Shown here in pieces: positions 11,285-23,439 of a stretch of 64,000 nucleotides of DNA; the first letter of the stretch is position 1, and each line of letters opens with the position of its first letter. Source of the DNA: Alligator mississippiensis (taxonomy: Eukaryota > Chordata > Crocodylia > Alligatoridae); assembly GCF_030867095.1 (NCBI RefSeq), contig NC_081827.1, forward strand, positions 47,776,001 through 47,840,000, written 5' to 3'. The notes under the pieces were generated by a model. The model did no database searches. It was not told the origin of the DNA and worked only from the letters and a program-made list of their open reading frames with translations. The translations under genes and the position numbers were made by a program.

Positions 11285-12599
11285 CTGCAGAGCTGGGTTG
11301 AAGCACCATGCTACTTCTTCTGGTACAGAGCATTTACATTTTTAAATGTCTGCAAGCAATCTCAAAATGCCTTCATGTCTACCACTTAGCCACACTACTG
11401 TAGCCTCTCCTAGGCCATTACAAATGCTAGGATTGGCAACAATGACAAAATATGTAAAATGTTATAAACAAATAAGCTGGAAAAAATCACAATCTATTCA
11501 CAATGTATTGGCTTAGGTTTACCATAATATTAGAGTTAGTCTTTCTTCCAAGATCTCTCTCTCCCGATACTAGCCATCCCTCACCCACCTTGTTCTTTTG
11601 CTTACAAACTTGAGGAAATGAATTAAAGTACTTTCAATATAACCTGTGCTTTTGGGGTGCTAGGTAGAGTTGGCTTCATTATTATAGTACTTTCACATAA
11701 CTTAGAAGTCTAAGAATTTCAATTTCTCCCCTCTCTGCTGACAATTCTAGCGTATATATTATATAGCCAATTTTTAAAAGATGTCTGAGAATCAATATAA
11801 AAGTGGAAATGTAGGACAGCAATAAAACAAGTTTCCAAGAAAACTTGTAGTCTGCAGGAAGTCTGTAAGTTGCTTAACATAACATAGATGGTTGGAGAAG
11901 AAATTAATCAGCCAAACAGCCCAACTATACAGATTTATAGGCTACTTCTAAGTAATATGTGGCTTGTTCACTTTCTCTTTGCCACCCATTATCTAAGGGT
12001 GCTAAGTCTTCCTAATTAAAGAGATGATCCTTTAACTGTGAAATCTATATTCTATTATTTTCTCTATTTATTACACAACCTGTCTATTTCAGACATGACA
12101 CTGAACTTCACTCCAGGATGATTATTAGTTTTATCAAGGGAAGTGTAGTGAAGCAGCTCTCTCCAAGAAGGAAACTTGTTAGATAAAATTAAATTATCAC
12201 TTTAAAGGAGGATAAATAGGTTTCTTAACACAGAAGCAGATTGACATAAAACAGTGTGAAAAAAAATATTAACATGGGAAAGAAAGGGAAATAATTTCTC
12301 TTCATCTTGATTTTTTTTTATTTCTTTTTGTTTGTTTGTTGGTTTGTTTGTTTGTTTGTTTGGGGGGTTGTTTTTTTTTTTTGATATCTACGTTTATGGC
12401 ATGTCAATTTGTGGTCAATCCCAAATGCTGCCTAAGATTTAGGTTCATTGCCAGAGTGACAATATGAAACCTATTTACGAGGGCTACTGAGTACTGTTTA
12501 ATTGGGGTACCAGCCCACATTTGGAGAGGTATAGATTTATAGCACTCTAGAAAGAGCTCTAAGAGGTACCATGACTCCCAGAATTTCTAGGTATTGACA
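11285..12599. other. AT-rich DNA with TTTG repeat and poly-T
   Basis: No gene seen. A TTTG-rich simple repeat followed by a T run lies at about 12310-12382. Confidence 0.5.
12326..12382. repeat. (TTTG)n simple repeat plus poly-T
   Basis: Seven or so TTTG units with one TTGG variant, then GGGGGG and a 12-nt T run. Confidence 0.9.
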
Positions 12600-14830
12600 T
12601 AGAATGTACTTGCTTCTAAAATATCTACATGGGTGTTATATCCACTTCCCTCTGTCCAATGGTGGTGTGATGATGGAAGTCTTATGTCTGGTGTTACCCA
12701 TTGGTGAGGTAGCCCCTCCCCTCATCCCGCCTGCCACGACTTTGCTGGTAAATTTTTATGAGAGGTTTCCAGTGGAGTTCTTCTCAGAGGGGTTCCCCAA
12801 CATGGGTGTACTCACAGTTGTTGCGTGCGTTGTTTCACGGAGCCACCCCTACAACCCATCCACTCGCCAACCAATCCTGTGCAGGTGGGATGGTGATCTT
12901 TGGTCCTCTGTGGGCTTGCCCACCGTTGATTTCACAATTGCAGGGGCAAAGACGTGGCTGCACCGCTCCACCAGCCCATCCTCTTTTCTCTCTCCATCTT
13001 TCATCTCTTCTTGTATTTTCCCGTGTCCTTCCTCCCTCGCTTCTCTAGAAATAATACTCCCCTTGGGCAGACAGGGTCATGGAGCTGCCTTCCCTTACCC
13101 GGTGGCTCCCAGGGGATTCCGCACCTGTCCCCGGCTCTATTTCCCCTAGGGGAAGTGCTGGTAGCTGCAGGATGCCTCAGTGTTCCCCCTGCTTCCCACC
13201 TCCAAAGGGGAGTACTGACCTCTCCTTGTTTTCTCTTTCTCATGAGATAGGAGGTTTCCCCTTGCCTGCCTCCACTAGAGGCTTAAAGGCTTTCCCTACC
13301 TCCTGTGCTGGTACGGCATAGCCTAGCTTGTGCCTCTCCCCAGCAGGAGCCTCAGCACGCCAGCCATGCTGCCTGCTTTCTCTCTCTCCTTCTGTCTCCC
13401 CCTCCCCGCGGGTGCTGTTGGAGTTTTTAAACTTTCCTGTTTAATGTTGGCTGCCGCGATTGGCCCGGCTGTCTCCCTCACTGGGAACAGCTGCTTAAAT
13501 AGCTGGTGTAATGCTGGCTCGCATGGCTGTAGCTGCTGCTGTGGCTGCTGCCGCAGTCTAGGCTCCAGCACCGCCAGGACTCCCCAAGGTAAGTTACCCC
13601 CTCCGGGGTTCTGTTCCAGGGTTTTGTATGCCCCACAGCCTTCCCTCACCTCTTCTCATGCCCGTGGCAGCGCACCGCTGTAACAAGTGGGCTTTCACTC
13701 CCAAACGTCCCACCCCTATCTGTGGTAGAGGCTTGTCTCTATCGGTCTAGGTGTTGCCAATCTCTGGAGTTCATCACTTGTCTGAGCAGCTTTTTTTCCT
13801 TTTCTTCCTTTCTGACTCTATCTTCTACACCAAGACAACTTTAGCACCTCGGCTAACAAGCTGAAGTCCACCACGATGTCCTTATGGCCCCTCCCACATC
13901 CACGTTCCACGTCCATGATCTCACCTGCCATGACTTGTTGTTATGGGAGAAAATAGAATGCTGGGGCATGTGGGTCGTGATGCTTTGGCTCTTGCAATTT
14001 GTCTTATAGTGAGGGCTCCACCAACTCCTACACCCTCACCCGTTCCACCAGGTGGTAATTCAGTTGTCTCCGCAATATGCCTTTGAGCAGTAAAAAAAAA
14101 TGCTCCTTGGGTCTCTAGGTCTGGCCACTCAGTATCCCTGATGGGCCCGGTTGTACCTCGCACGGCTGAACCTGGCACAGACCTGCCAGTAATCCTAGCC
14201 AGTCTTTTTCCTCGCTTATTGTCCTGATAGTTGTAAACACACTATCTGGGGTGACTTTCCTCTCACCCTAACGAAAAGGACAAAAAAACAAACTGGCACT
14301 TCTTCTGCCCTTATAGTCCCAACTTTGCAGTACCCTTTTTCTTCAGCCCTGCTATTAGGGTCTTTATGGTACTGTCTAACTGCCTGGCAGCAGTTTCCAT
14401 TTCTCTCCCGGTGTTTCCTTCAGTGTTCTCTCCCCTGGCAGCTCCCTCCACAGAGCTGCTTCCCTTAAGCCTGGTCTCCCTTGCTTCCTCAGTGCCTGCG
14501 CCTTTCCCTGCCATCTCGCTGCCTGAATCAGTCTCTTCCAGTTTCCTGTGTCCCCCTTTTGCCTGCTGCATGTCTCCTTTTATCCTGGAATTCTGGCTGG
14601 CTCCCCGTCTCCTCCTGAAACACCGGGTGAAGAAGGAGCCCTGTATAGTTGTTTGCAATACAGGTAGAGCCATTTTACTTCTCTGGGGCTCTTCTCTCTC
14701 CTCACACCTTCCTAGGCAGGCCACTTCTGTTTGCTTGGAAGCAATGGGACATAATAGCCAAGGCCTAGTTTCATCCTTGTGCCTTTACAGTATTAACATG
14801 TATGTTCGTATTCTCTAGGAACTATGACTG
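12600..14830. other. Unclassified GC/CpG-rich block
   Basis: This block is clearly richer in G+C and CpG than its surroundings. It carries overlapping frames on both strands: plus 12604-13149 (181 aa), plus 14366-14818, minus 13323-13649 and minus 14311-14724, the last a charged, K/R/E-rich 137-aa frame. None has a recognisable domain. It could be a remnant of a retroelement internal region, a GC-rich DNA element or a diverged CpG island. I see no terminal repeats that settle it. Confidence 0.4.
13458..13594 (+). promoter_or_regulatory. Promoter-like CCAAT/TATA cluster followed by a splice-donor-like site
   Basis: Within the CpG-rich block there is a reverse CCAAT motif (GATTGGCC, 13458-13465), a TATA-like CTTAAATAG about 30 bp downstream (13494-13502), a CpG-containing leader, then a consensus 5' splice donor CCCAAG|GTAAGTTA (junction 13588/13589). 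The spacing fits a short non-coding first exon. The motifs are common by chance, and no downstream exon is visible, so this is a hypothesis only. Confidence 0.25.
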
Positions 14831-15255
14831 TCACTGGGAGACCCTAATCTTTTTCTGTTACTGCAAGGCAGAAGACAACCTGAATTTTGATTTAGGATTT
14901 TAATTAGAGATGGGAATCATATTGCAGAACAGAAATATGATGGGTATTCTTCCACTGCTTGCATTTCCAGGATTCTACAGTATAGCATCTAAGCATTAAT
15001 GTATACATTGATTTTTTCATCGATGGGAAAAAGGGTCTGCCAATGTAATTATTGCCTCCATAGACTGTTGATAATCTAGAGTATAGGGAGACTGAACAAA
15101 GCATTACCAGATAACTTTGGTTTCTTCTATTTGCCTCTGAAAATTGTGGAACCCTCTTCAACATTATGTCTGTCCATACTACTACAAAAACAGGGGAGAG
15201 AATGAAGACATTTCTCCCTTTTTGGTTCTTTTTTTGCTTTAGGTGGATTATCCTA
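14831..15255. other. AT-rich DNA, no feature seen
   Basis: Nothing recognised; the minus frame 14904-15164 has no motif. Confidence 0.4.
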
Positions 15256-15956
15256 GGCTCCCTCTACACAGTAGCTGTTCACACAATTACCAGGTTAATT
15301 GCCCAACTAATTTAGACCAGCTACATATGCAAATTAGCAATTACACCATAAAAATGTCCAACCGGCTATAAAGTTATTGCTTGAAAATGTGTAACAACTT
15401 TAGGGCTAGTTGCTATCTAGCTTTAATTTGCATGTGCTGCAGGGTCTGCCCCTGCAGCTGGGAGCCCATGGGCAGCTGTGAACTCTAGGTCCTGACAGTG
15501 TCCTACAGGGTCCCACAGCTATGAATGCTGGGTCCCAAAGCCAAGGGGCACAGCTGTGATCTCCCAGCCCTGGTGGTGCATGCAGTGCCCCAGTGATTGG
15601 GAGATCATAGCAACTGTGGTCTCCCAGCCATGGGGTTGCATGGGGTACCCTGTGGCTGTTATCTCCCAGCCACAGGGATGTATAGAGTGCCCTTTGGCTA
15701 GGAGATCTCAGTTTCTATTCTATCCCAATCTTGAGATTGTGTGGGGTGCACCTGCATCTGGGTGCCCCTTCAACTAAGCAGCCTCCCAGCTGCAGAAACC
15801 TGCTTCTTGCACTGTAGGGGGAGCTCAGGATCAGGCTCCCCCTGTGCCAGCAATAAGGTGAGATGGGATAAGATGTGTGGCAGGAAGAAAGCACAACTGT
15901 GTGGACTATGCATTACATTCCATCATGCCTTTACCTACATGTGCAGAAGGGTCCCC
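15256..15956. mobile_element. Possible MITE-like element carrying a minisatellite
   Basis: The left end GGCTCCCTCTACACAG resembles the GGGTGCGTCTACACGAG-type ends of other MITEs here. On the minus strand the right end reads GGGACCCTTCTGCACATG. The match is weak and the flanking triplets (CTA, CAG) do not agree, so the boundaries are tentative. Confidence 0.3.
15440..15770. repeat. Imperfect minisatellite
   Basis: Diverged units each contain TCTCCCAGCC followed by a GGGATGTATAGAGTGCC-like segment. Copies of CTCCCAGCC start at 15561, 15621 and 15663, with related decayed units on both sides. Unit length varies between about 40 and 60 bp. Confidence 0.6.
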
Positions 15957-16640
15957 AGGAACATAAAATATAACCTACACTTCCTTAAGGAAATATGTAT
16001 TCTCATTTATTAGAGGCAAAGAAATCAGTGGCACTAGATTGGAACTCCATGGGCAAGTTTATCAGCAATCATGAACATTTTTGTCTCTGTTGCATAGTGG
16101 GAAAGAAAAATGCTCTTACTACTGCCCTTTGGACATAAAGATGACACTCGCTGAAAAATTACATTTCTGCAAATGTCTATATACTTGGTAACAGAATTAT
16201 ACAAGCTGAACCAGAGGCATAAAAACATTTTGTTTTGGGAGCCTGGAGTAGAAAATAACAACGTATTACTTGTTGAATATTAAGTTTCCACTAATTATGA
16301 TAGTAAGGATAGTCTCCTGATAACTGAGAGCTGTCTTCAGTCCAGGCAGGGTGCATAGGGTGCAGTTTTGCAATGAATCACTACTTAAGCCTTTCATGGA
16401 TATCAACTCCACATTATAACCAGAGAAGGCTGAAGGTCTTTTCTGCAGCAGGCTCTGAGTTCTTTCTGCCCTAACTGGGAAATGATTTAGCAAACAAAAT
16501 GTCCTCTTTTTGATGGAGAGAATTCTGCATGGTTAGGTGAAAATTACCTGAAAGACTAACAGCTTCCAACTTTCTTCTATGCAAGTTTCTGATTTATTCT
16601 CTCTCTGTATTCATGAAGACTTTCAATTCTATCTCTTTGG
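15957..16640. other. Unassigned DNA, no feature seen
   Basis: Short minus-strand frames only. No repeat recognised. Confidence 0.4.
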
Positions 16641-17461
16641 CTAGGGACGGAAGTTACACATACACCAGTTTAAATTATTAGAAACTGGTTTAAACCTGTA
16701 ACAGAACAGAAGCTCAGTGCACGTAAAGCAGTTTCAAATTGCTGAAACTGGTTAAAGATAAACCTGGTTGAATGCAGTAACAGATGTAACTGATTTGGGT
16801 CAAACTAGTTTATGAAACTTCTGTCCCACACCCCTTTCTGGTTCAAGTTAAATCACAGTCCCCCATCATCTCAGTATGCTTTCCAGCCCCAGGCTGGGCT
16901 CTGTGTTTCAGAGAGCAGGGCTAATGCTGCCCCTCTGCTCCCCAGATGGAGTAGTGAGGGCTGGCTGATAAGAGAGGGGAGGGGGAGCAAGTCTGGCTGG
17001 AAATGCAGCCCAGTCTAGGTGGGGCTGGGGGTGGGGGTGAGACTACCCCCTCCCCCCCAAAGCAAACCCTGGCTGGGCTCTGGAGCTGGGGCAGGGGGTT
17101 GAACACCTCTTCTACTACTCAAACTTACTGCTGGCTACAGCTGTGGACTACAAATGCCAGAGGCACCTGGAAGCAGGAAGAGGAAGTGATGAGCAACCCT
17201 GCAGAGTCCTGCTGCTTTAATTCTGGACTGCAAATCCCAGAGACCTTGGGGGCAGCAGGAAGAGAAAGTAAACACAGAGCCAGAGAGCTGTGTTCTAGTG
17301 TCCCCCGTTTCTGGCCTGGGCTACTGCTGGCATGTGGTTGCAGTTCCTGAATCAAGGGTAAATGTCTGTGCACTTCTGTTTCACTTTAATCTGTGCAGCT
17401 GAGACTAACACGTGAAGACTAAATTGATTCAGCTTTTTGATTTTTGACTGTCTATACTTAG
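16641..17461 (+). mobile_element. ~820-bp DNA-transposon-like repeat, copy 1
   Basis: The sequence recurs in inverted orientation at 37649-38480. Shared landmarks in order: GGAAGTTACACAT, AGAACAGAAGCTCAGTGCAC, CAGCCCAGTCT, CAAACCCTGGCTG, GACTGCAAATCCCAGAGAC and GCAGTTCCTGAATCAA. The ends CTAGGGACGGAAGT and, on the minus strand, CTAAGTATAGACAGT are weakly inverted, with flanks only loosely similar. A hAT-type element is plausible. The centre is GC-rich. It contains no transposase. Confidence 0.75.
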
Positions 17462-20400
17462 CTTTTAATTTGAATCAACTGTCACTCTGTGGCTGTCTCC
17501 CTGAGCTACCTGATGAGTTCTTCCCTTTTCATTCCTTCTCTTCCCTTGTCTTTCCCACTACTTAAGTTCCATGTGCTCTGGTCACAGAGGGAGGAGCGAG
17601 GCCAGATGTCATGGAATCCAGGATCCTTTTAGAGCCTCTGGCTGCAGCCAGAGTCCCAACATGCTTAAGGCATTGAAGTACCTCCAGACATTAACTTCAC
17701 ACAGTCTCTGGGGAATTCAAGAAGGTTAAGTAGGCAAAACACAGCAACAGGGTCATCAACAGATCAGATGCAGGCTGTTCCATTTCTTCATTCTGACACA
17801 TCTAGGCTTTACAAAGAATACACAAACACAAGAGGCCAACTAAGTATTTCGGGTATTGTGGTGGTAGTGGGTGGGGGGGTGTGCATATATTTTGCTAAGT
17901 GTCTAGTAAGTGGATTAAGTATTTTCAAGCTCCTGGCATTAAATTACAAAAGCATGGCTGATTAAAGAGGAGAAAGATATTTCCAACAGACTGGAACTTC
18001 CAAAGTATCCTACAGTTTGTAGTATTGAGCTGTCTCTATCACCTGTAACAGAAACAAAATGCCAGTACTTGACATTGTTATCATTTCTGAGCCACCTTAT
18101 CAACTACCACTTAAGACTTTCCAAGTGTATAATTATGAAAAAATCCCAAACACATTGTTCTTTCAGCTTAGTTGGGTTTGAAGTTTTTGAAGTGGTTCCC
18201 TCATTCTGAAGCTAATGAGAGCATATTTTGTTTCTGCTGTTATACAACTTTTAGATGCAAACTGTTTTTGAGTAAGTACATGGAAAAAGCTTTCTGGGAA
18301 AATGAAACAAATCTGAGGTACTAAAGCTTTCTTGTGTCACCATGAAGCATATGAACCTATTCTTTAGAAGACCACCAGAGAACACTGGTGAGATGCTTAA
18401 TATTCAGTAGGGTGAAGAATACCAGATGATCATAAAGAAAATACTTAGTGATGTACATTTTTTTCAAGATGAACTCACACTGAAAGCAAATTGAACATGC
18501 TGAAAACACACCCTTAGGAGGAGAGAGAGACTCTAACATTCTTCATATGTATTGCTTGGGGCAAAATCTGATGCTGATATTTTAGAGTGGCTGGGGGAAA
18601 AGAACACAGACAAATTTACGAAGTCCAGTTATTCAAAAAGAGAGAAGGGAAATCATGGCTCTTAAAATCATAAGGAATATTTTAAATACCATTTTTATAA
18701 AGTATTACCCAATTAGTATAGATTAAACAACAGCTCCACCAAAGATCAAATGGTTTAAACCCTGAGATATGTGCATGAATGTCCTTGAAGCATTAATTTA
18801 TACTATGTAGCCTGTATATCACCTGAGGCAACTGAATCAGAAATTAAAGCTATATTATTGAATGTAAATTTGAGCATCAGCCCCTGCAACAGAAAATAAG
18901 CCGAAGGCAAGTGTATCAACCAGATTGCTAATGCCCCCGCCTGCCTCCCCCACACCCCTGAAAAACCCCTGTGTATAGTCATTGCTTAGGCCTGCTTTGT
19001 TTTTAGTGAGGCAATATGCTATTAAAATAATACCACTAATACTATGTTTTGAAAATCACAAAAATAATTTTAAAAATGACTGATATGGGATGCTGTGTTT
19101 CAGGTCATAAATTATGAATGTTAAGTACATCTTCACCCATGATGTCTGTCCAACAAGACTTTTGGTGCACTTGATTCAGTTTCAGAAAATATCCTTGCTC
19201 TGAGTGCAAGTTAGGTGGCTGTGAAAGATTAAATAAAATGGGAGCTTATATTGGTGGTAGAATAGCTCAAATAGAAATGTTTAACTTCCTCTTTTGTATA
19301 AAGTTGTGCTGGAAAGATTGACTAGGTCAATACCTAAAGAGGAGACAATCTGTCCAAAACTCTGCAAGGGTCAGCTATTGCAGAAACATCCAGTCACATA
19401 TGTACATGTTTTAGGTCACTTAACTTATCCAATCATATGAAAGCTTCAATTTATTTTTGGTATAAACAAAACAGTTTACCATTGGAGAGACCATGTCTGA
19501 GCTTATAAGGCAGAAAAAGATTTAAAATATAAAAATGAAATAGAGACAGGTAACCCCCACTACCCAAATTCAAAAAGAAATGTTATTAATACTTTTAACT
19601 GATTTTACAATACCCAGTATTCACCTGAGTAGAAATGATAAAGCCTTATTCAACATCCTAAAAACTCTTTAACGATTCCAATCAGACCAGAAAGGCAAGA
19701 GTTCAAAACATGTCAGGTGTATGTTCCCAATTTCAGTAGTGATCAAGAATCGTGGAGTAAAGATCATTGTTTGCAAAACTTTTAAATTTGTAAATAGTTC
19801 TTTTCACTCATGTTGGTATAATGAGTACCTTTATTTCATAAGCAAATGTATCCAGTTTTTTTAAAAGTGAGAGAAATGAGCTACCATTCTAAAACCGGAA
19901 TGTCCTTTATTATTATTATTATCATCCCCTATATTTTGGAGGCAGGGTTAGGGATCCCAGTTATCTATGTTTATGGAATGCAATATATATGACAGCTAAG
20001 CATAATGCAACAATATTATATTATTATATAAATCAGTGGTGCATCCTCCTTTGAAATACCAAAAAGACTTTTGGTCAACCCATCTCAAAAATAATGTTGA
20101 TGAATGAGAAGTGGGTATAGAAAGCTCAGAAAATGTTTAGGGACATATACAAACCCTAATATGAAAAGTAAAAAAAACCAGCTCCCTTTAGAAAGTAAAT
20201 AACTAATAAGGGACATGATAAGCATATACACCAGAATATAATGGTCTAATGATATAAAGAAGTGAATGCTCAATTAAATTAAAATATGATACATTTAAAA
20301 CCAAATAAAGGAAAGACTTCTTCACATAAAGAATAATTATACTGTAGAATTATTTGCTGAAAGATATCATAGGAACCAAAAATTGAGGATTACCAAAAAG

Positions 20401-20514
20401 AAAAAAGGAACTGACAATAATAGTCAGAATTATAATTGTTAGTGCTAGCATATGTTTTGGAACAGTTTGGAAAAATATATTTCACCTCAGGGTTTAAGAC
20501 AATTTTTAACTATA
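17462..20514. other. AT-rich DNA, no gene seen
   Basis: A 3-kb stretch without a recognised exon or interspersed repeat. A short ATT repeat lies at 19907-19922. The frames are short and AT-driven. Confidence 0.45.
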
Positions 20515-20690
20515 ACTGACTTGGAGTAGAATTAATGTTGGGGTAAGATTAGCCTGTGTCCATCTACTGAAAGACTTCTTGCACTTTCCTCTGAAGCTCC
20601 AATATTGGCCACTGCTAGAAATGGGTTACTGAACTAGCTGGACAATGAGTTTGATTCAACGAGGTAATTCCTGAGTTCCCCATCTCCTTT
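20515..20690 (+). mobile_element. Old CR1-type LINE 3' end
   Basis: Landmarks of a diverged CR1-like tail: CTTCTTGCACTTTCCTCTGA, then GGCCACTGCTAGAAATGGG, then the TACTGAACTAGCTGGACAATG and GATTCAACGAGGTAATTCC ending. Identification is by recalled consensus. Confidence 0.55.
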
Positions 20691-22081
20691 TATGCTAAAC
20701 TTCTTTCAGTTCATCATCTGTGGTTTTAGGTTATGTTATTTTATAGCAGAGAAGGTCCCACTTCTGGCTTTTGTCTTGTCTAATACTTTGACCTAAACTG
20801 GAATTTCCATTTGTCTGTAAGCCTTGTATGTCCCTTCCTGCAGAGTCTGGAGCTATTCTGGACTGGATCCCACTTTCATTAATGACTCCAGGACAAACAC
20901 TCCCACAAAATCCATTTATTATGGGATTCAAATGCCAGGAGAGAGTGAACCAAACTCTTCAGAAAGTAATCAGCAGAGGATGGGAAAGGTCCCCCAAACC
21001 TTTTAAATTATTCAAAAGCTTCAGGTGCACTTGAAGTTAGTCTTAATGAGAAGGATTTATTCAATGGCAATATCTGCTCAGGGAGGTTGGATTTGGAGTT
21101 GTTACACTGTTACCTAGCTACAATAAAGTTGTTCGATCGAACAACCTTTGTTAAATTTTTTTCTATTAACAGCTTCCTACTCTTAGGTAGTTTAAATACA
21201 ATCATTCAAAGTGAATTGCCCCTTTCCTGCACTTTGGCTCCTCAGATTGTAAACACTGAGCTTATTAGTATTGCCTCAGTTACCCTGGGTTTCTCCTGTA
21301 AATTTTCTTTGGCAGGACTAACACTTGTGTCTACAGTATGAAATCTGCTCTCTCAGGCTGGAGGGATTTATTTGGTATAAGGCTGGATTCATTTTGTAGA
21401 CCTCCAAAAAGCCCCCGTGTATTCTACCTATACATAGAACACTGGAACATTGTCCTATAGGATTTAAAGAAATGGATTGAGAAGTGAACAAGTGTGCTTA
21501 TCTGTTTCAGATTCATTGTTGTACCCTTTCTAACATAACAGAATTCATGTAAAGCCCATAGGAATAACTAGATATTATTTAAACTTGCTTTTTCAATAGT
21601 AAGGTGAAAATAGCTAGGCAGTGATTGACTATACATTGGTGATATAATACATGTGTATCACTTGAGTACCAAGATGAAGGTGGATGATTTAAACAGAGTG
21701 ATTTCAGTGGAGTGATTGGATTTATTACAGCACAGCATAAATGGTTGGGTGACCCTCATTCTCACACTTATTGACCTGTCAAGTCACTGTCTCAATGAAG
21801 ATCAAATGTTCACTGTATCTTGCATAAGTCAACATCGTCTCCATGATGTATACCTCAGCATAGATATTATCATGTCATTTTTTTGTATCTCAAAGGTCTG
21901 ATGGACATAAGGACAATAAATTTCTTAGGAATTAACTGCTTGTGTTGACATACCAGTCACATTCAAAATGCATTAGCTTGCTTCTGACCTGATTACCAAA
22001 TGGCTGTTACTTAGATCAATGTAACAAATATTTTCAGGAATAAAGTCCAATAGAAACCTTTTAAGAAATTATTAGCAAATT
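20691..22081. other. AT-rich DNA, no feature seen
   Basis: No recognisable exon or repeat. Confidence 0.4.
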
Positions 22082-22195
22082 ATCATAGAATAATAAAAAA
22101 GAGTCTGGAAGGAACCTTAGGATATCATCTAGTCCAACACCCTACTCAAAGCAAGACCATTTCTATCAAAACCATCCTCCATAAGAGACTGTCCA

Positions 22196-22345
22196 ACCCA
22201 GTGATTCTCCACAGGGGTGCCACAGCAGAAGGGGACTCCCTGCCGCAGCGCAGCCTGATGGGAGAGGCCACCACAAACCTGCTGCTGCTGGCCTACCTGA
22301 GAGCCCATACCAGCAACACCATACTATATCCCATAGACAGGATAT
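22196..22345 (+). mobile_element. Possible hAT end fragment at the left edge of the nested CR1
   Basis: CAGTGATTCTCCACAGGGGTGCC at 22199 resembles a hAT terminus. I found no partner end or matching duplication, so this may be a truncated element or chance. Confidence 0.3.
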
Positions 22346-22575
22346 AGTAAAATGCCATCCTTGAGCTTCCTAGTGGACAAGGGGCACCCCCTAGGCTTCA
22401 TGCATCAAAGCAAAAAAAAAAAGGGGGAGAGGGCATGTCTCCTTTGTGCTGGGAAAGGCTCTGGGGGCAAAGCTCAAAGAGACAGGGGCACAGGTGGGTT
22501 TTTTTCTTCTATCCTTCCAGTGAGCAGACGTGGATAGTGCCACGAGACATGCGCCAGCGAGGTCAACCGGTGGCT

Positions 22576-22735
22576 TTGGAGCTGGTGTTACCAGGTGTAC
22601 CTTGGGTTCTTGGACCATGACCTGCATTTCTGCACAAAGGACAAGCTTGAGTGGGATGGGCTTCATCTCTCCCCAAAAGGTAAGCAAGTTTTTTCTTCCA
22701 GGCTGGCTGATCTTGTACTGCAAGCTTTAAGCTAG
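22576..22735 (+). pseudogene. CR1 ORF1 C-terminal esterase-like segment
   Basis: Reading the frame that ends at the TAG at 22733-22735 gives EVNRWLWSWCYQVYLGF, then LDHDLHFCTKDKLEWDGLHLSPKG, then SSRLADLVLQALS. The DGLH motif fits the catalytic Asp-x-x-His block of the SGNH esterase domain known from CR1 ORF1. Upstream of about 22576 the frame is broken. This is a remnant of a retroelement protein, not a host esterase. Confidence 0.7.
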
Positions 22736-22870
22736 GTTTGCCAGGAGACAGGGATGCAGAGGAACATGAGGACACTTCACCGTCAAGCCAGGTGACACAC
22801 ACGGGTAGTACCCAGGTAAGTGATGGGCCAAGGCAGGCTTAGGAACAAGGGGGTGGCACGGACACCTACA

Positions 22871-23430
22871 GGAGGTCTCAAATGCCTCTACACAAATGCT
22901 CAAAGCATAGGGAATAAGCAGGAAAAACTCATCCTCCTGCTAGCTAGCAAAAACCCAGACCTAGTGGGGCTCATGGAAACCTGGTAGGATTCTACCCACA
23001 AGTGGGCAGCAGACATTGAGGGATACAGGCTGTACAGGTGAGAGAGAGCAGGGAAAAGAAGGGGAGGTGTAGCGCTATATTTCAAAGAGCAATACACATC
23101 CTCAATGATCAGGATAGGGTCAGAGGAGGGGCAAAATGAGGCATTCTGGGTAAGAATGCAAGGGGAGAGTGGGGAAAGGGACTTGATAGTGGGTGTCTAC
23201 TACAGACCGCCTCACCAGGGGGACGAGCTATACCTGGAATTCTCAGGTCAGCTCACGGAGGCAGTAAAGTCAAGGGATGTGGTTGTCATGGGTGATCTGA
23301 ACTAACCAGACATCTGCTGGGAGGAGCAGTCAGCCAGGTCCAACCACTCATGTAGGTTCCTAGCTGGGATACAGCACCTCCATCTAACCCAGGAGGTGCA
23401 TAGTCCCACCAAGGGAAATTCCTTGTTGGA
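22871..23430 (+). pseudogene. CR1 ORF2 endonuclease domain, broken
   Basis: An apurinic-type endonuclease region of CR1 ORF2. Visible blocks: LKCLYTNAQSIGNKQEKL (N-terminal strand with the Asn), DLVGLMETW (catalytic Glu), GGVALYFKE, IVGVYYRPPHQGDE and VVVMGDLN (Asp/Asn pair, ending at 23302). In-frame stops follow ETW and GDLN. The frame 23105-23305 is the longest intact piece. The second half continues toward QHLHLTQEVHSPT. The terminal SDH block and the start of the reverse transcriptase are lost in a deletion near 23430. Confidence 0.85.
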
Positions 23431-23439
23431 CTTAAGGGT

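Noticed and set aside
12604-13149. 181-aa plus frame as a host exon
   Set aside because: No recognised motif and no consistent splice sites at its ends; kept only as an unclassified block.
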